Origin: Demequina sp. NBRC 110052 | Lineage (GTDB): Bacteria > Actinomycetota > Actinomycetes > Actinomycetales > Demequinaceae | NCBI RefSeq assembly: GCF_002090075.1 | Contig: NZ_BBRI01000002.1 | Location: 1,116,001-1,180,000 of the forward strand | Reading direction: 5' to 3' | Length of the DNA: 64,000 nt | Shown: positions 1-7,685 of the stretch, in pieces | How positions within the stretch are numbered: position 1 is the first letter of the stretch | How the letters are laid out: each line of letters opens with the position of its first letter | The notes under the pieces: generated by a model | Told to the model about the DNA's origin: nothing | The model's database searches: none | The model's input: the letters and a program-made list of their open reading frames with translations, nothing else | Position numbers and translations under genes: made by a program

Positions 1-199
1 CCACTCCGGCGTCCTTGGCCGCGAGCGCCGTCAGAGTGTTCTTGGCGACCACGTAGGTCGCCTCGCCGCGAAGCTTGCCGCGCAGCTCAGCGAGCTGCGG
101 AACCGACAGGCCGCGGTACTCGGTGAGCAGCACGGCGGAGGAGTCGCGGAACTGGTCCGAGAGCTCCTTGACCGCGGTCACCTTGTCTGGCGTCGCCAT
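1..199 (-). CDS. rplJ: 50S ribosomal protein L10, N-terminal part (cut by window edge)
   Basis: L10 anchors the L7/L12 stalk on the large ribosomal subunit. The first 66 codons are present and begin MATPDKVTAVKELSDQF, with the family motif TEYRGLSVPQLAELR and the segment YVVAKNTL typical of L10. The ATG at 197-199 is preceded by GAAGGACA as ribosome binding site. The rest of the gene lies beyond base 1. It is separated from rplA by a hairpin terminator and has its own promoter and a long leader, so rplJ (with the expected rplL) is a separate transcription unit. Confidence 0.95.
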   Translation of the reverse strand, partial: MATPDKVTAVKELSDQFRDSSAVLLTEYRGLSVPQLAELRGKLRGEATYVVAKNTLTALAAKDAGV

Positions 200-250
200 G
201 TTTGTCCTTCCTGGAAAGTCGACCACCGGCACCCGCTCCGGAAACGCGAA

Positions 251-322
251 AGGCCCCGCGCGGGCGGGGCCTCATGCGCTCACGCGGGCGAACGCACGAA
301 GGGCGGCCACACAGGGCCGCCC
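251..322 (-). promoter_or_regulatory. Structured leader of rplJ (two GC-rich hairpins)
   Basis: Between the predicted rplJ start of transcription (about 427) and its ATG lies roughly 227 nt without a gene. It contains two perfect inverted repeats: 251-272 (9-bp stem, 4-nt loop) and 301-322 (8-bp stem, 6-nt loop). On the minus strand the promoter-distal hairpin (251-272) is followed by TTCGCGTTTC. L10 leaders are known binding sites for the L10-L12 complex in autoregulation; assigning that role here is inference from position and structure. Confidence 0.5.
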
Positions 323-433
323 AAGGGTTCGCGCACATGGCGCTTCAGTCTCACCTGCGCTGGTCCCCGCATCGCGGAGCTTCGGTCGTTCCCGGCGAAC
401 CGGGCCCGACGACCGGCGGTCTTGGGCAGGTCA

Positions 434-462
434 ACTTTACCCGAGCGTCGGGCGTGTGGCAA
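434..462 (-). promoter_or_regulatory. Promoter of rplJ
   Basis: On the minus strand the hexamers TTGCCA (457-462) and TAAAGT (434-439) are separated by exactly 17 nt, a good match to a housekeeping sigma-70 promoter. Initiation would fall near 427, downstream of the rplA terminator and about 228 nt before the rplJ ATG. Confidence 0.65.
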
Positions 463-493
463 ATGCCCGACGCGAGGGCGCAGGATGCACGAA

Positions 494-520
494 GGCCCGG
501 CCCCTCACTGGGGCCGGGCC
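494..520 (-). terminator. Hairpin terminator after rplA
   Basis: Perfect 11-bp inverted repeat with a 5-nt loop, 15 bp beyond the rplA stop codon. The U-tract is poor (TTCGTGC follows on the minus strand), which is common in high-GC actinobacteria. It separates rplKA from rplJ. Confidence 0.65.
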
Positions 521-534
521 GACGCGAGAGAGCC

Positions 535-1233
535 TTACGCCTCCGACTTCGCCTGCGCGTCGATCGGGATGCCGGGACCCTGGGTCGCGGAGATCGAGGC
601 CTTGACGATGTAGCGGCCCTTCGAAGCCGAGGGCTTCACACGGAGGACCTCGTCGAGGATCGCCTGGAAGTTCTCGAGGAGCTTCTCGTCGCCGAACGAC
701 GCCTTGCCCACGAGGGTGTGGAGGTTCGCGTGCTTGTCGACGCGGAACTCGATCTTTCCACCCTTGATCTCGGACACGGCCTTCGCGACGTCCATGGTCA
801 CGGTGCCGGTCTTGGGGTTCGGCATGAGGCCGCGCGGGCCGAGCACGCGGCCCAGGCGACCCACCTTGCCCATGAGGTCGGGCGTCGCCACGACGGCGTC
901 GAAGTCCTGGCGGCCACCGGCCACCTCTTCGATGAGCTCGTCGCCGCCGACGATGTCGGCGCCTGCCTCGCGTGCCGCATCCGCCTTGTCACCGTTGGCG
1001 AAGACCAGGACCCGAGCGGTCTTGCCGGTGCCGTGGGGCAGGATGACGGTGGAGCGGACGGCCTGGTCGGCGTGACGCGGGTCGACGCCGAGCTTGAAGA
1101 CGACGTCGATGGTCGAGTCGGTCTTCTTGGAGCCCGTCTTCTGGGCGAGGCGCAGAGCCTCGAGGGGGGTGTACAGCTGGCTGCGGTCGACGAGCTGGGC
1201 TGCGTCGCGGTAAGCCTTGGAGCGCTTGGTCAT
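535..1233 (-). CDS. rplA: 50S ribosomal protein L1
   Basis: L1 forms the mobile stalk near the ribosomal E site and binds 23S rRNA. The product is 232 residues, the usual bacterial length, starting [12 protein letters not shown]. It contains the L1 signature region [16 protein letters not shown] and the late motif [18 protein letters not shown]. It follows rplK by 68 bp on the same strand, the standard rplK-rplA arrangement, and ends at a strong hairpin terminator. Confidence 0.98.
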   Translation of the reverse strand: MTKRSKAYRDAAQLVDRSQLYTPLEALRLAQKTGSKKTDSTIDVVFKLGVDPRHADQAVRSTVILPHGTGKTARVLVFANGDKADAAREAGADIVGGDELIEEVAGGRQDFDAVVATPDLMGKVGRLGRVLGPRGLMPNPKTGTVTMDVAKAVSEIKGGKIEFRVDKHANLHTLVGKASFGDEKLLENFQAILDEVLRVKPSASKGRYIVKASISATQGPGIPIDAQAKSEA

Positions 1234-1301
1234 CTGCTTCTTCCTTTGCAGTCGTGGTGGCGGGCCAGCGCGGCCCCTCCCACTGAGATGTCTGGTGCGG
1301 T

Positions 1302-1733
1302 CTACTCGACCGTGATGCCCATGGAGCGGGCGGTGCCAGCGATGATCTTCGCCGCGGCGTCGATGTCGTTGGCGTTGAGGTCTGCCATCTTCATCTCGGC
1401 GATCTCGCGCACCTGGGCGTCGGTCAGCGAGCCGACCTTCTGGGTGTGCGGGACGCCCGAGCCCTTGGCGACGCCGGCAGCCTTCTTGATGAGCTGCGAC
1501 GCGGGCGGGGTCTTCGTGATGAAGGTGAAGGAGCGGTCCTCGTAGACCGTGATCTCCACCGGGATGATGTTGCCTCGCTGCGACTCGGTGGCCGCGTTGT
1601 AGGCCTTGCAGAACTCCATGATGTTCACGCCGTGCTGGCCCAGTGCGGGGCCGACGGGCGGAGCGGGGTTCGCGGCTCCGGCCTGGATCTGAAGCTTGAT
1701 CAGGCCGGCAACCTTCTTCTTAGGGGCTGCCAT
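1302..1733 (-). CDS. rplK: 50S ribosomal protein L11
   Basis: L11 binds the GTPase-associated centre of 23S rRNA. The 143-residue product has the proline-rich N-terminal motif [16 protein letters not shown] and the C-terminal RNA-binding segment ending [12 protein letters not shown]. The start is [15 protein letters not shown]. It lies between nusG (60 bp upstream) and rplA on the minus strand, as in most bacteria. Confidence 0.98.
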   Translation of the reverse strand: MAAPKKKVAGLIKLQIQAGAANPAPPVGPALGQHGVNIMEFCKAYNAATESQRGNIIPVEITVYEDRSFTFITKTPPASQLIKKAAGVAKGSGVPHTQKVGSLTDAQVREIAEMKMADLNANDIDAAAKIIAGTARSMGITVE

Positions 1734-1793
1734 GTTTTTCGGGTCCTTTACTTGCTTGGTGGCGGCTGGCGGGCCGCCGGGGTCATCGTTCGA

Positions 1794-2567
1794 CTAGAGC
1801 TTCTGCACCTGGTTGAACGACAGCTCGACCGGGGTCTCCCGGCCGAAGATGGAGACGAGGACGTGGAGCTTCTGGCTCTCCACGCTGATCTCGGAGATGG
1901 TGCCGGGCAGAGTCGCGAAGGGACCGTCGATGACGGTGATCGACTCACCGATCTCGAAGTCGACCTCGACCTGCTGCTTGGGCGCGGCACTGGTGCCGGC
2001 CTCTGCCGGGGCCGCGGCCTCGGGCGTGACGAGCATGCCGTAGACCTCGTCCAGCGTGAGCGGCACGGGCTGGTGCGCGTGGCCGACGAAGCCGGTCACG
2101 CCAGGGGTGTTGCGCACGGTGCCCCACGACTCGTCCGTGAGGTACATGCGCACGAGCACATATCCGGGCATCCGGACGCGCACGACCTTCTTGCGCTGGC
2201 CGTTCTTGATCTCGGCGACCTCTTCCATCGGCACCTCGACCTGGAAGATGTAGTCCTCCATGTTGAGGCTCTCGCGACGGTGCTCGATCGCCTGCTTGAC
2301 GCGCTTCTCGTGGCCCGAGTAGCTGTGCACGACGTACCAGTCGCCCTCCTGCATGCGCAGGGAGGCCATCAAGTCCTCGTGCGCATCCGCAGCGGGCTCC
2401 TCGACCTCGGCCACGGCCGCCTCCTCGGCGGCGGGCTCGACCTCGCCGGGGACGGTGTCGTCGTCGGACTCGACGACGGCGTCGACCGGGGCGTCCTCGA
2501 GGGTCGCCTCGTCCACGGCGGGCGCGACGGTCTCGTCCACGGCCTCGTCGATGTTCTCGTTGCTCAA
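1794..2567 (-). CDS. nusG: Transcription termination/antitermination factor NusG
   Basis: NusG binds RNA polymerase and couples it to Rho or to the ribosome. The protein is 257 residues, longer than the E. coli form, because of an acidic Glu/Asp/Val/Ala-rich N-terminal extension of about 75 residues, a feature typical of actinobacterial NusG. The NGN domain follows ([17 protein letters not shown]), then a low-complexity Ala/Glu linker, and the C-terminal KOW motif ([15 protein letters not shown]). It sits 23 bp after secE, giving a secE-nusG-rplK-rplA unit. Confidence 0.97.
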   Translation of the reverse strand: MSNENIDEAVDETVAPAVDEATLEDAPVDAVVESDDDTVPGEVEPAAEEAAVAEVEEPAADAHEDLMASLRMQEGDWYVVHSYSGHEKRVKQAIEHRRESLNMEDYIFQVEVPMEEVAEIKNGQRKKVVRVRMPGYVLVRMYLTDESWGTVRNTPGVTGFVGHAHQPVPLTLDEVYGMLVTPEAAAPAEAGTSAAPKQQVEVDFEIGESITVIDGPFATLPGTISEISVESQKLHVLVSIFGRETPVELSFNQVQKL

Positions 2568-2590
2568 GGTTCCTGCTCCTTAACCGGGGC

Positions 2591-2848
2591 CTAGCCGCCG
2601 AAGACCTGAGCCGCGCCCCAGTTGAACACCAGGTCCAGCAGGAAGGCGAGGATCATCATCACGATCACGAACCCCAGCACGACGCCGATCAGACGGATCC
2701 ACTCAGGGACGGTGGGGGTCACCACCAGGCGCAGCTGCGAGATCACCTGGCGCACGAACAGCGCGATGCGCGCGAAGACGTTCAGGCCCGAGCGCGACTC
2801 ATGGCGCGGGTCCTTCTCGCCGGCGTCGGTCACGGCAGATTCGCTCAC
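2591..2848 (-). CDS. secE: Preprotein translocase subunit SecE
   Basis: SecE is the small essential membrane subunit of the SecYEG channel. I chose the GTG at 2846-2848 (VSESAVTDAGEKDP) because AAAGGAT lies just upstream; the frame stays open further upstream, but an earlier start would run into tRNA-Trp. The product is 85 residues with one C-terminal transmembrane helix (LIGVVLGFVIVMMILAFLL), preceded by the conserved amphipathic segment with VVTPTVPEW. Single-span SecE is usual in actinobacteria. Confidence 0.93.
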   Translation of the reverse strand: MSESAVTDAGEKDPRHESRSGLNVFARIALFVRQVISQLRLVVTPTVPEWIRLIGVVLGFVIVMMILAFLLDLVFNWGAAQVFGG

Positions 2849-2908
2849 CGGAATGATCCTTTGCTTGTGATGGGAGGGTGTCGCGGCGCTCGAGGCGTCC
2901 GCAGAACG

Positions 2909-2981
2909 CAGGGCAGGAGGGACTCGAACCCCCAACCGTCGGTTTTGGAGACCGATGCGCTACCAATTGCGCCACTGCCCT
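2909..2981 (-). tRNA. tRNA-Trp (anticodon CCA)
   Basis: On the minus strand the sequence folds as a complete cloverleaf. The 7-bp acceptor stem is AGGGCAG/CTGCCCT, the D arm GCGC..GCGC, the anticodon stem TCGGT/ACCGA with loop CTCCAAA (anticodon CCA), and the T arm carries TTCGAGT. The discriminator is G. No CCA is encoded. It sits 60 bp upstream of secE on the same strand, a conserved actinobacterial neighbourhood. Confidence 0.96.
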
Positions 2982-3027
2982 TCGGGGAGTTGGGACCCCG
3001 AGGCGATCGGAACCGATGACCTGCACG

Positions 3028-3056
3028 AGGGCGCAGTCCATCATCGCGGTTGTCAA
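3028..3056 (-). promoter_or_regulatory. Possible promoter for tRNA-Trp/secE
   Basis: A perfect TTGACA (minus strand, 3051-3056) lies 17 nt before CGCCCT (3028-3033), about 45-50 nt upstream of the mature tRNA 5' end. The -35 is consensus but the -10 is weak, so only the -35 element is convincing. Confidence 0.35.
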
Positions 3057-3195
3057 TCGCCGAAGTGACATCGTACGCGGTTTCGCCCCACAATGCGAAC
3101 CCGCCCCAGCGCCGACGCCGGCAAGCGTCCGATGCCGCCCCCGGCCGAGCGTCGGGCAGGCCCAGACCTCGCGCGCGAGATGGCACCATGGTCGC

Positions 3196-4401
3196 ATGAC
3201 CGCTCCCGCACGCCGCGTCTCCTCGCGACTCGCCGCCATCGCCCCGTCAGCCACCCTCGCCGTCGACTCCAAGGCGAAGGCACTCAAGGCAGCCGGACGA
3301 CCCGTCATCGGGTTCGGCGCCGGAGAGCCCGACTTCCCCACGCCCGACTACATCGTCGAGGCCGCGGTCGCCGCCGCGCGCGAGCCGCGCAACCACCGCT
3401 ACACGCCCGCGGGCGGCCTGCCCGAGCTGAAGGAGGCGATCGCCGCGAAGACGCTGCGCGACTCCGGCTACGAGATCGACCCCGCAAGCGTGCTCGTCAC
3501 CAACGGTGGCAAGCAGGCCGTGTTCCAGGCCTTCGCCGCGATCGTCGACCCCGGCGACGAGGTGCTGCTCCCCGCGCCGTACTGGACCACCTATCCCGAG
3601 GCCATCGCCCTCGCAGGCGGCACTCCCGTCGAGGTCTTCGCCGGCGCGGACCAGGACTACCTGGTGACCGTCGAGCAGCTCGAGGCCGCGCGCACCGAGA
3701 ACACCAAGGCGCTGCTGTTCTGCAGCCCTTCCAACCCCACGGGCGCCGTCTACTCGCCCGAGCAGACCAAGGCAATCGGCGAGTGGGCCCTCGAGCACGG
3801 CATCTGGGTCATCACCGACGAGATCTACGAGCACCTGCTGTACGACGGCGCGGAGTTCTCGCCGATCGTGCGCCTCGTGCCCGAGCTCGCCGACCAGACG
3901 ATCGTGCTCAACGGCGTCGCGAAGACCTTCGCCATGACCGGCTGGCGCGTGGGCTGGATGATCTCCCCCGCCGACGTGACCAAGGCCGCGTCCAACTTCC
4001 AGTCGCACCTCACGTCGAACGTCGCGAACGTGTCGCAGCGCGCCGCGATCGCTGCCCTCACCGGTCCGCTCGACGCGGTCTACGAGATGCGGGAGGCCTT
4101 CGATCGTCGCCGCAGGACCATGGTGTCCATGCTGCGCGAGATCGACGGCGTCGTGTGCCCCACCCCGCGCGGCGCCTTCTACGCGTACCCGTCAGTCGAG
4201 GGGCTGATCGGCCACACGATCCGTGGCCGCGAGATCAGCTCGAGCGCTGACCTCGCGTCAGTCATCCTCGACGAGGCGGAAGTCGCGGTGGTTCCCGGAG
4301 AGGCCTTCGGCCCCTCGGGCTTCATGCGCCTCAGCTACGCGCTGGGCGACGACGACCTCGCCGAGGGCGTGGGACGCATCCAGTCGCTGCTGGCCGAGTA
4401 G
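3196..4401 (+). CDS. PLP-dependent aminotransferase, class I (aspartate aminotransferase-like)
   Basis: Fold-type I aminotransferase that probably transfers an amino group between aspartate or another amino acid and 2-oxoglutarate. The product is 401 residues. Visible motifs are [13 protein letters not shown] near the N-terminus, [12 protein letters not shown] (Asn180-Pro181), the PLP-ring aspartate and tyrosine in TDEIYEHL (Asp208, Tyr211), the PLP-binding lysine in [15 protein letters not shown] (Lys243), and a C-terminal FMRLSYA whose Arg should bind the substrate carboxylate. The frame is open far upstream through the tRNA-Trp region, but the ATG at 3196, six bases after a CACCAT -10-like element, is the sensible and probably leaderless start. 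Exact substrate is not decided. Confidence 0.9.
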   Translation: MTAPARRVSSRLAAIAPSATLAVDSKAKALKAAGRPVIGFGAGEPDFPTPDYIVEAAVAAAREPRNHRYTPAGGLPELKEAIAAKTLRDSGYEIDPASVLVTNGGKQAVFQAFAAIVDPGDEVLLPAPYWTTYPEAIALAGGTPVEVFAGADQDYLVTVEQLEAARTENTKALLFCSPSNPTGAVYSPEQTKAIGEWALEHGIWVITDEIYEHLLYDGAEFSPIVRLVPELADQTIVLNGVAKTFAMTGWRVGWMISPADVTKAASNFQSHLTSNVANVSQRAAIAALTGPLDAVYEMREAFDRRRRTMVSMLREIDGVVCPTPRGAFYAYPSVEGLIGHTIRGREISSSADLASVILDEAEVAVVPGEAFGPSGFMRLSYALGDDDLAEGVGRIQSLLAE

Positions 4402-4471
4402 GTCCCGCCCGCCCGACGCTGCGCCACCCGGTTGCCCACCCGCAGCCGGCGCCCAGGACCCTGGGCGCCGC

Positions 4472-4477
4472 TAGGCT
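4472..4477 (+). promoter_or_regulatory. -10 element of a probably leaderless ABC operon
   Basis: TAGGCT fits the actinobacterial TANNNT -10 and is followed by 7 nt and then the ATG of the ATPase gene. Transcription would start on or next to the start codon. No clear ribosome binding site is present, in line with a leaderless message. Confidence 0.5.
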
Positions 4478-4484
4478 CGGCGAC

Positions 4485-5357
4485 ATGACCGACGCAGCGA
4501 TCAGCATCGCCGGACTGCACAAGCACTACGGCGACCTCCACGCCGTCGACGGGCTCGACCTCGAGATCCATCGCGGCGAGGTCTTCGGGCTGCTCGGCCC
4601 CAACGGCGCCGGCAAGTCCACCACCGTCGAGATCCTCGAGGGCTTCCGGCGCCGCACCGCAGGCGATGTCACGGTGCTGGGCGTCGACCCCCAGGACGCA
4701 GGCAACGCCTGGCGCGAGCGCGTGGGCGTCATGCTCCAGTCCACGAGCGACCACGGGGCCCTCACCGCGCGTGAAGCCCTCGCGTACACCGCCAGCCTCT
4801 ACCCCGCTCCCCGCGACGTCGACGAGACGCTCGCCGCGGTCGGGCTCACCGAGAAAGCGAACGCGAAGCCTCAGACGCTCTCGGGCGGCCAGCGGCGTCG
4901 GCTCGACGTGGGCCTCGCGATCATCGGTCGCCCCGAGGTGCTGTTCCTCGACGAGCCCACCACCGGCTTCGACCCTGAGGCGCGACGCAAGTTCTGGGAC
5001 CTCATCGCGTCCCTGCGAGGGGACGGGACGACGATCCTGCTGACTACGCACTACCTGGACGAGGCCGAGCACCTGGCGGACCGCATCGGGATCATCGCCG
5101 CAGGGCGACTCGTGGCGCTGGACACCGCCGCCGGGCTCAGGGCGCGCGCCGTGGACGCACGCGTCACGTGGACCGAAGACGGCCAGTCCCGCACGCATGA
5201 GACGTCGACCCCGAGCGCATTCCTGCGCGAACTGCTCGGGCGGACTCAGGGCGAGGTCGCAGACCTCGAGGTTGTCCACCCGTCTCTCGAGGACGTCTAT
5301 CTGCGCCTGATCGGCGAGGCCGCGCTCGCGGCGACTGAGGCGGAGGAACCCGCATGA
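4485..5357 (+). CDS. ABC transporter ATP-binding protein (DrrA/CcmA-type exporter)
   Basis: ATPase of an ABC-2 type exporter, acting at the inner face of the membrane with the permease encoded next. The 290-residue product has Walker A GPNGAGKST (residues 38-46), the ABC signature LSGGQRRRLD (about 132), Walker B VLFLDEPTTGFDPEAR and the switch histidine in LLTTHYLDEAEHL. A C-terminal extension of about 70 residues is typical of drug/antibiotic exporter ATPases of the DrrA group. The stop overlaps the next start by 4 bp (ATGA). Substrate unknown. Confidence 0.92.
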   Translation: MTDAAISIAGLHKHYGDLHAVDGLDLEIHRGEVFGLLGPNGAGKSTTVEILEGFRRRTAGDVTVLGVDPQDAGNAWRERVGVMLQSTSDHGALTAREALAYTASLYPAPRDVDETLAAVGLTEKANAKPQTLSGGQRRRLDVGLAIIGRPEVLFLDEPTTGFDPEARRKFWDLIASLRGDGTTILLTTHYLDEAEHLADRIGIIAAGRLVALDTAAGLRARAVDARVTWTEDGQSRTHETSTPSAFLRELLGRTQGEVADLEVVHPSLEDVYLRLIGEAALAATEAEEPA

Positions 5358-6175
5358 GCACCACCACTGCGACGCGTCCCAGCTGGGCGGCGATGACGAG
5401 CAGCCGTTTCGTCGTCGAGGTCAAGGAGTTCATGCGCTCACGCGAGCAGATGGTCTTCATCTTCGCGTTCCCGGTCATGCTGCTCGTGCTGTTCGGAGCG
5501 GTGTTCGGTGGCGCGGTGCTCGAGCCGACGAACGTGACGTTCGCGCAGTACTTCCTGCCGGGCATGATCGCCTCGGGCATCCTCAACACCGGCTTCCAGT
5601 CACTCGCCATGTCGATGGCGATCGACCGCGACGAGGACGTCCTCAAGCGCATCCACGGCACCCCCCTGCCCGCGACGGCGTTCTTCGCCGCGAAGATTGC
5701 ACAGGTCATCGTCGTCTCGGTGGTGCAGATCGCAATCCTCATCGCCGTCGGTGTCGCGATGTACGACGTGACGCTCCCCACCGAGGCGAGCCGCTGGTGG
5801 ACCTTCACCTGGGTCTTCCTGCTCGGCACCGGCGCCTCGACCACGCTGGGCATCGCCACGTCATCGCTGCTGCGCAACGCGAAGGCCGGGTCCGCGATCC
5901 TCACCCCCGTGGTGCTGGTGCTGCAGTTCACCTCCGGAGTGTTCCTCGTGTACACGCAGATCCCGACGCTCCTGCAGCGCTTCGCGGAGATCTTCCCTCT
6001 GAAGTGGCTCGCTCAAGGGATGCGGTCGGTGTTCCTGCCCGAGTCCTTCGAGGCCGTCGAGGCGCGCGGATCTTGGGAGCACACCGCGACGGCCGCCATG
6101 CTCGCGGCCTGGCTCATCGTCGGGCTCGTGATCGCGGTGCGCACCTTCCGGTGGACCCGGCACGACGATCGTTGA
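5354..6175 (+). CDS. ABC-2 type transporter permease
   Basis: Membrane partner of the preceding ATPase. The protein is 273 residues with a cytoplasmic N-terminus containing VEVKEFMRSREQMVFIFAFPVMLL and about six hydrophobic segments, the pattern of ABC-2 permeases (DrrB/YadH type). It is translationally coupled to the ATPase by an ATGA overlap. It ends 21 bp before the oppositely oriented decayed gene of the type VII-like locus. Likely roles are drug or lipid export; the sequence does not say which. Confidence 0.9.
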   Translation: MSTTTATRPSWAAMTSSRFVVEVKEFMRSREQMVFIFAFPVMLLVLFGAVFGGAVLEPTNVTFAQYFLPGMIASGILNTGFQSLAMSMAIDRDEDVLKRIHGTPLPATAFFAAKIAQVIVVSVVQIAILIAVGVAMYDVTLPTEASRWWTFTWVFLLGTGASTTLGIATSSLLRNAKAGSAILTPVVLVLQFTSGVFLVYTQIPTLLQRFAEIFPLKWLAQGMRSVFLPESFEAVEARGSWEHTATAAMLAAWLIVGLVIAVRTFRWTRHDDR

Positions 6176-6196
6176 CGGCTGGCGTCCGCGCGCGAC

Positions 6197-6465
6197 TCAC
6201 GCCTCGCGGGTCACCACGAAGTCGGGAATCGCACGGACGAGGCGCTCCACGAGCTCGAGCCTCGCACCAAGATCGACGTCTTCGTCGCTCGAGTCGTCCC
6301 AGACGAGCGCGCGGGTCATCCGTGAGCAATCGCCAGCGACGGTTGAAGTCGTCCGACTCGACATCGATGTCGCGACCTCCGAGAGCGACCGCGAGCCTGC
6401 CTGCGCCGTCCTGATGGCCCGGGGCCCGTCCGGCACTGCGATCGAGGGGCGGCCGTGCCGCCTCG
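6197..6465 (-). pseudogene. Decayed gene: fragments of an actinobacterial hypothetical protein in two frames
   Basis: Downstream of the 187-residue gene, protein-like sequence continues but switches frame. One frame gives VALGGRDIDVESDDFNRRW followed by RLLTDDPRARL. A single-base shift near 6305-6325 then gives RALVWDDSSDEDVDLGARLE and ends IPDFVVTREA with a stop at 6197. The FNRRWR-type segment resembles a motif I recall from actinobacterial hypothetical membrane proteins, but I cannot name the family. No start codon or ribosome binding site leads into it. It may be the remnant of a longer gene or a sign of assembly/sequencing errors in a real gene that also includes the end of the 187-residue frame. 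Confidence 0.4.
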
Positions 6466-7029
6466 TCAGCCAACAGCGTCTCCCCTGAGCGAGAAGGAGT
6501 CGAACACCACCGCGCCTGCGCGGGCAAGCTGACCCGCTGCACTGAGACTGCGCGACGCACCCTCGAGCGTGACGCCGATGCCGTCGCAGTGCCCCGCGAA
6601 CAGGACCCTGACCCGCACCTCGCCTCTCGCTGGGCGTTCGAGCCTCATGATCCGTGCCGCTTCCTCGAACGCCGCGTGGTCCCGGGGCTCGCGCGCGACG
6701 CGCGCACCCTCTCCCAGGCCCTCGGTCGCCTCGTCGACGCGCGCGAACCACTGCGCATCGGCCGGCGCGGAGGCGATACGCGCCACAGTCGGCTCGGCCT
6801 CGCCCAGCGGGAACAGGATGCACTGCTCGCCCTCATCGGCTCCGTCGAGCACGGCGACGCAGCGCCGCTCAATCTCGGGCAGATCCGCCTGGTTCGCGGC
6901 TGCGTTGCGGGCGGCCCGGGTGACGGCGGCATCGAGCCAGCGAACGCGGCGGTCGTCGGTGAGCGTCGATCGCCGGGGAAGCGGCAGCCACAGCACCGGG
7001 TCGATGTCGAATGCGACGGCGTTCCTCAC
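6466..7029 (-). CDS. Hypothetical protein of the type VII-like locus (187 aa)
   Basis: I do not recognise this family. The protein begins with a GTG that overlaps the stop of the upstream gene (GTGA), so it is translationally coupled and clearly part of the operon. It has no signal peptide or membrane segment, is rich in Ala, Glu and Arg, and starts with FDIDPVLWLPLPRR. Its neighbour (7026-7685) is also a soluble unknown starting with a Phe/Trp-containing beta-like segment, so the two may form a complex. By position they could be cytosolic chaperone-like partners of the WXG100 proteins, as EspG is in mycobacterial ESX systems, but no sequence similarity supports that. The C-terminus may be altered by a frameshift into the decayed region. 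Confidence 0.6.
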   Translation of the reverse strand: MRNAVAFDIDPVLWLPLPRRSTLTDDRRVRWLDAAVTRAARNAAANQADLPEIERRCVAVLDGADEGEQCILFPLGEAEPTVARIASAPADAQWFARVDEATEGLGEGARVAREPRDHAAFEEAARIMRLERPARGEVRVRVLFAGHCDGIGVTLEGASRSLSAAGQLARAGAVVFDSFSLRGDAVG

Positions 7030-7685
7030 GATCCCTCCACCCAGCGCGCCGCGCCGACGAAGGCATCGAACAGCTCGAGGAACAGCTCGGCGGCGGCGCT
7101 CTCGTGGGCGGGGATCATGGCGGTGAGCACCACGCCATGCCAGTGGCTCGACACCCTGGGCGGCACCGCGTAGTGCGCGCGCAGCGCCATGAGCCGCTCG
7201 GGAGCCGCGTCCGTGATCTGCGCACGGTCCTCGGCCCCCAGGGGGGCGGACTCGATCTCCGCCGTGAACGCCCCGCTCAGGTCCCGCAGCGAGTGGGTCC
7301 GAAGGCCGAGCGCGCCTGCAGCGGGCACCGGTCGCGCCGTCGAGTCTCGCGACGCGAGCGCTGCGAGCGCGCGCATGGCATCGTCGTCCTGTGGCATGAC
7401 GCCCGGCTCATATCGGAGCACCGTGGCCGACACCGGCAGCACCTCGCCGGCCACGGCCCTGGTCGGATACATCGCGGCGACGACAGTTGCGCCGACCTCG
7501 TCGGGAGTGCTCGTCGCGGCGCGCAGCCGCTGCCTCATCCAGTGCTTCTCGGTGGCGCTCGAGTCCCGGTCACGCCCGGAGAACGCCTCGGCGACGGCGG
7601 CGTCGATCGCGGCCTCGGGGTCGCGTGTGAGGTCGAGGGCGCGCCAGCCCGCGGGCGCGGTGAAGGCGAAGCTGATGAGGCTCAT
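7026..7685 (-). CDS. Hypothetical protein of the type VII-like locus (219 aa)
   Basis: A 219-residue protein of unknown function, starting MSLISFAFTAPAGWRALDL. The ATG overlaps the stop of the 442-residue gene (ATGA), and its own stop overlaps the next start, so it sits in the middle of a tightly coupled operon. No signal peptide or transmembrane helix is seen. A C-terminal segment, WHGVVLTAMIPAHE, is followed by an amphipathic helix (AAAELFLELFDAFVGAARW). It may be a cytosolic accessory factor of the secretion locus; this is inference from context only. Confidence 0.65.
   Translation of the reverse strand: MSLISFAFTAPAGWRALDLTRDPEAAIDAAVAEAFSGRDRDSSATEKHWMRQRLRAATSTPDEVGATVVAAMYPTRAVAGEVLPVSATVLRYEPGVMPQDDDAMRALAALASRDSTARPVPAAGALGLRTHSLRDLSGAFTAEIESAPLGAEDRAQITDAAPERLMALRAHYAVPPRVSSHWHGVVLTAMIPAHESAAAELFLELFDAFVGAARWVEGS

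Noticed and set aside
202..1545. Open frame of 447 codons on the plus strand
   Set aside because: Antisense to rplA and part of rplK and crosses the rplJ promoter and rplA terminator; composition is that of a shadow frame.
2849..2935. Upstream extension of the secE frame
   Set aside because: It would overlap the mature tRNA-Trp sequence and lacks a ribosome binding site; the GTG at 2846-2848 has one.
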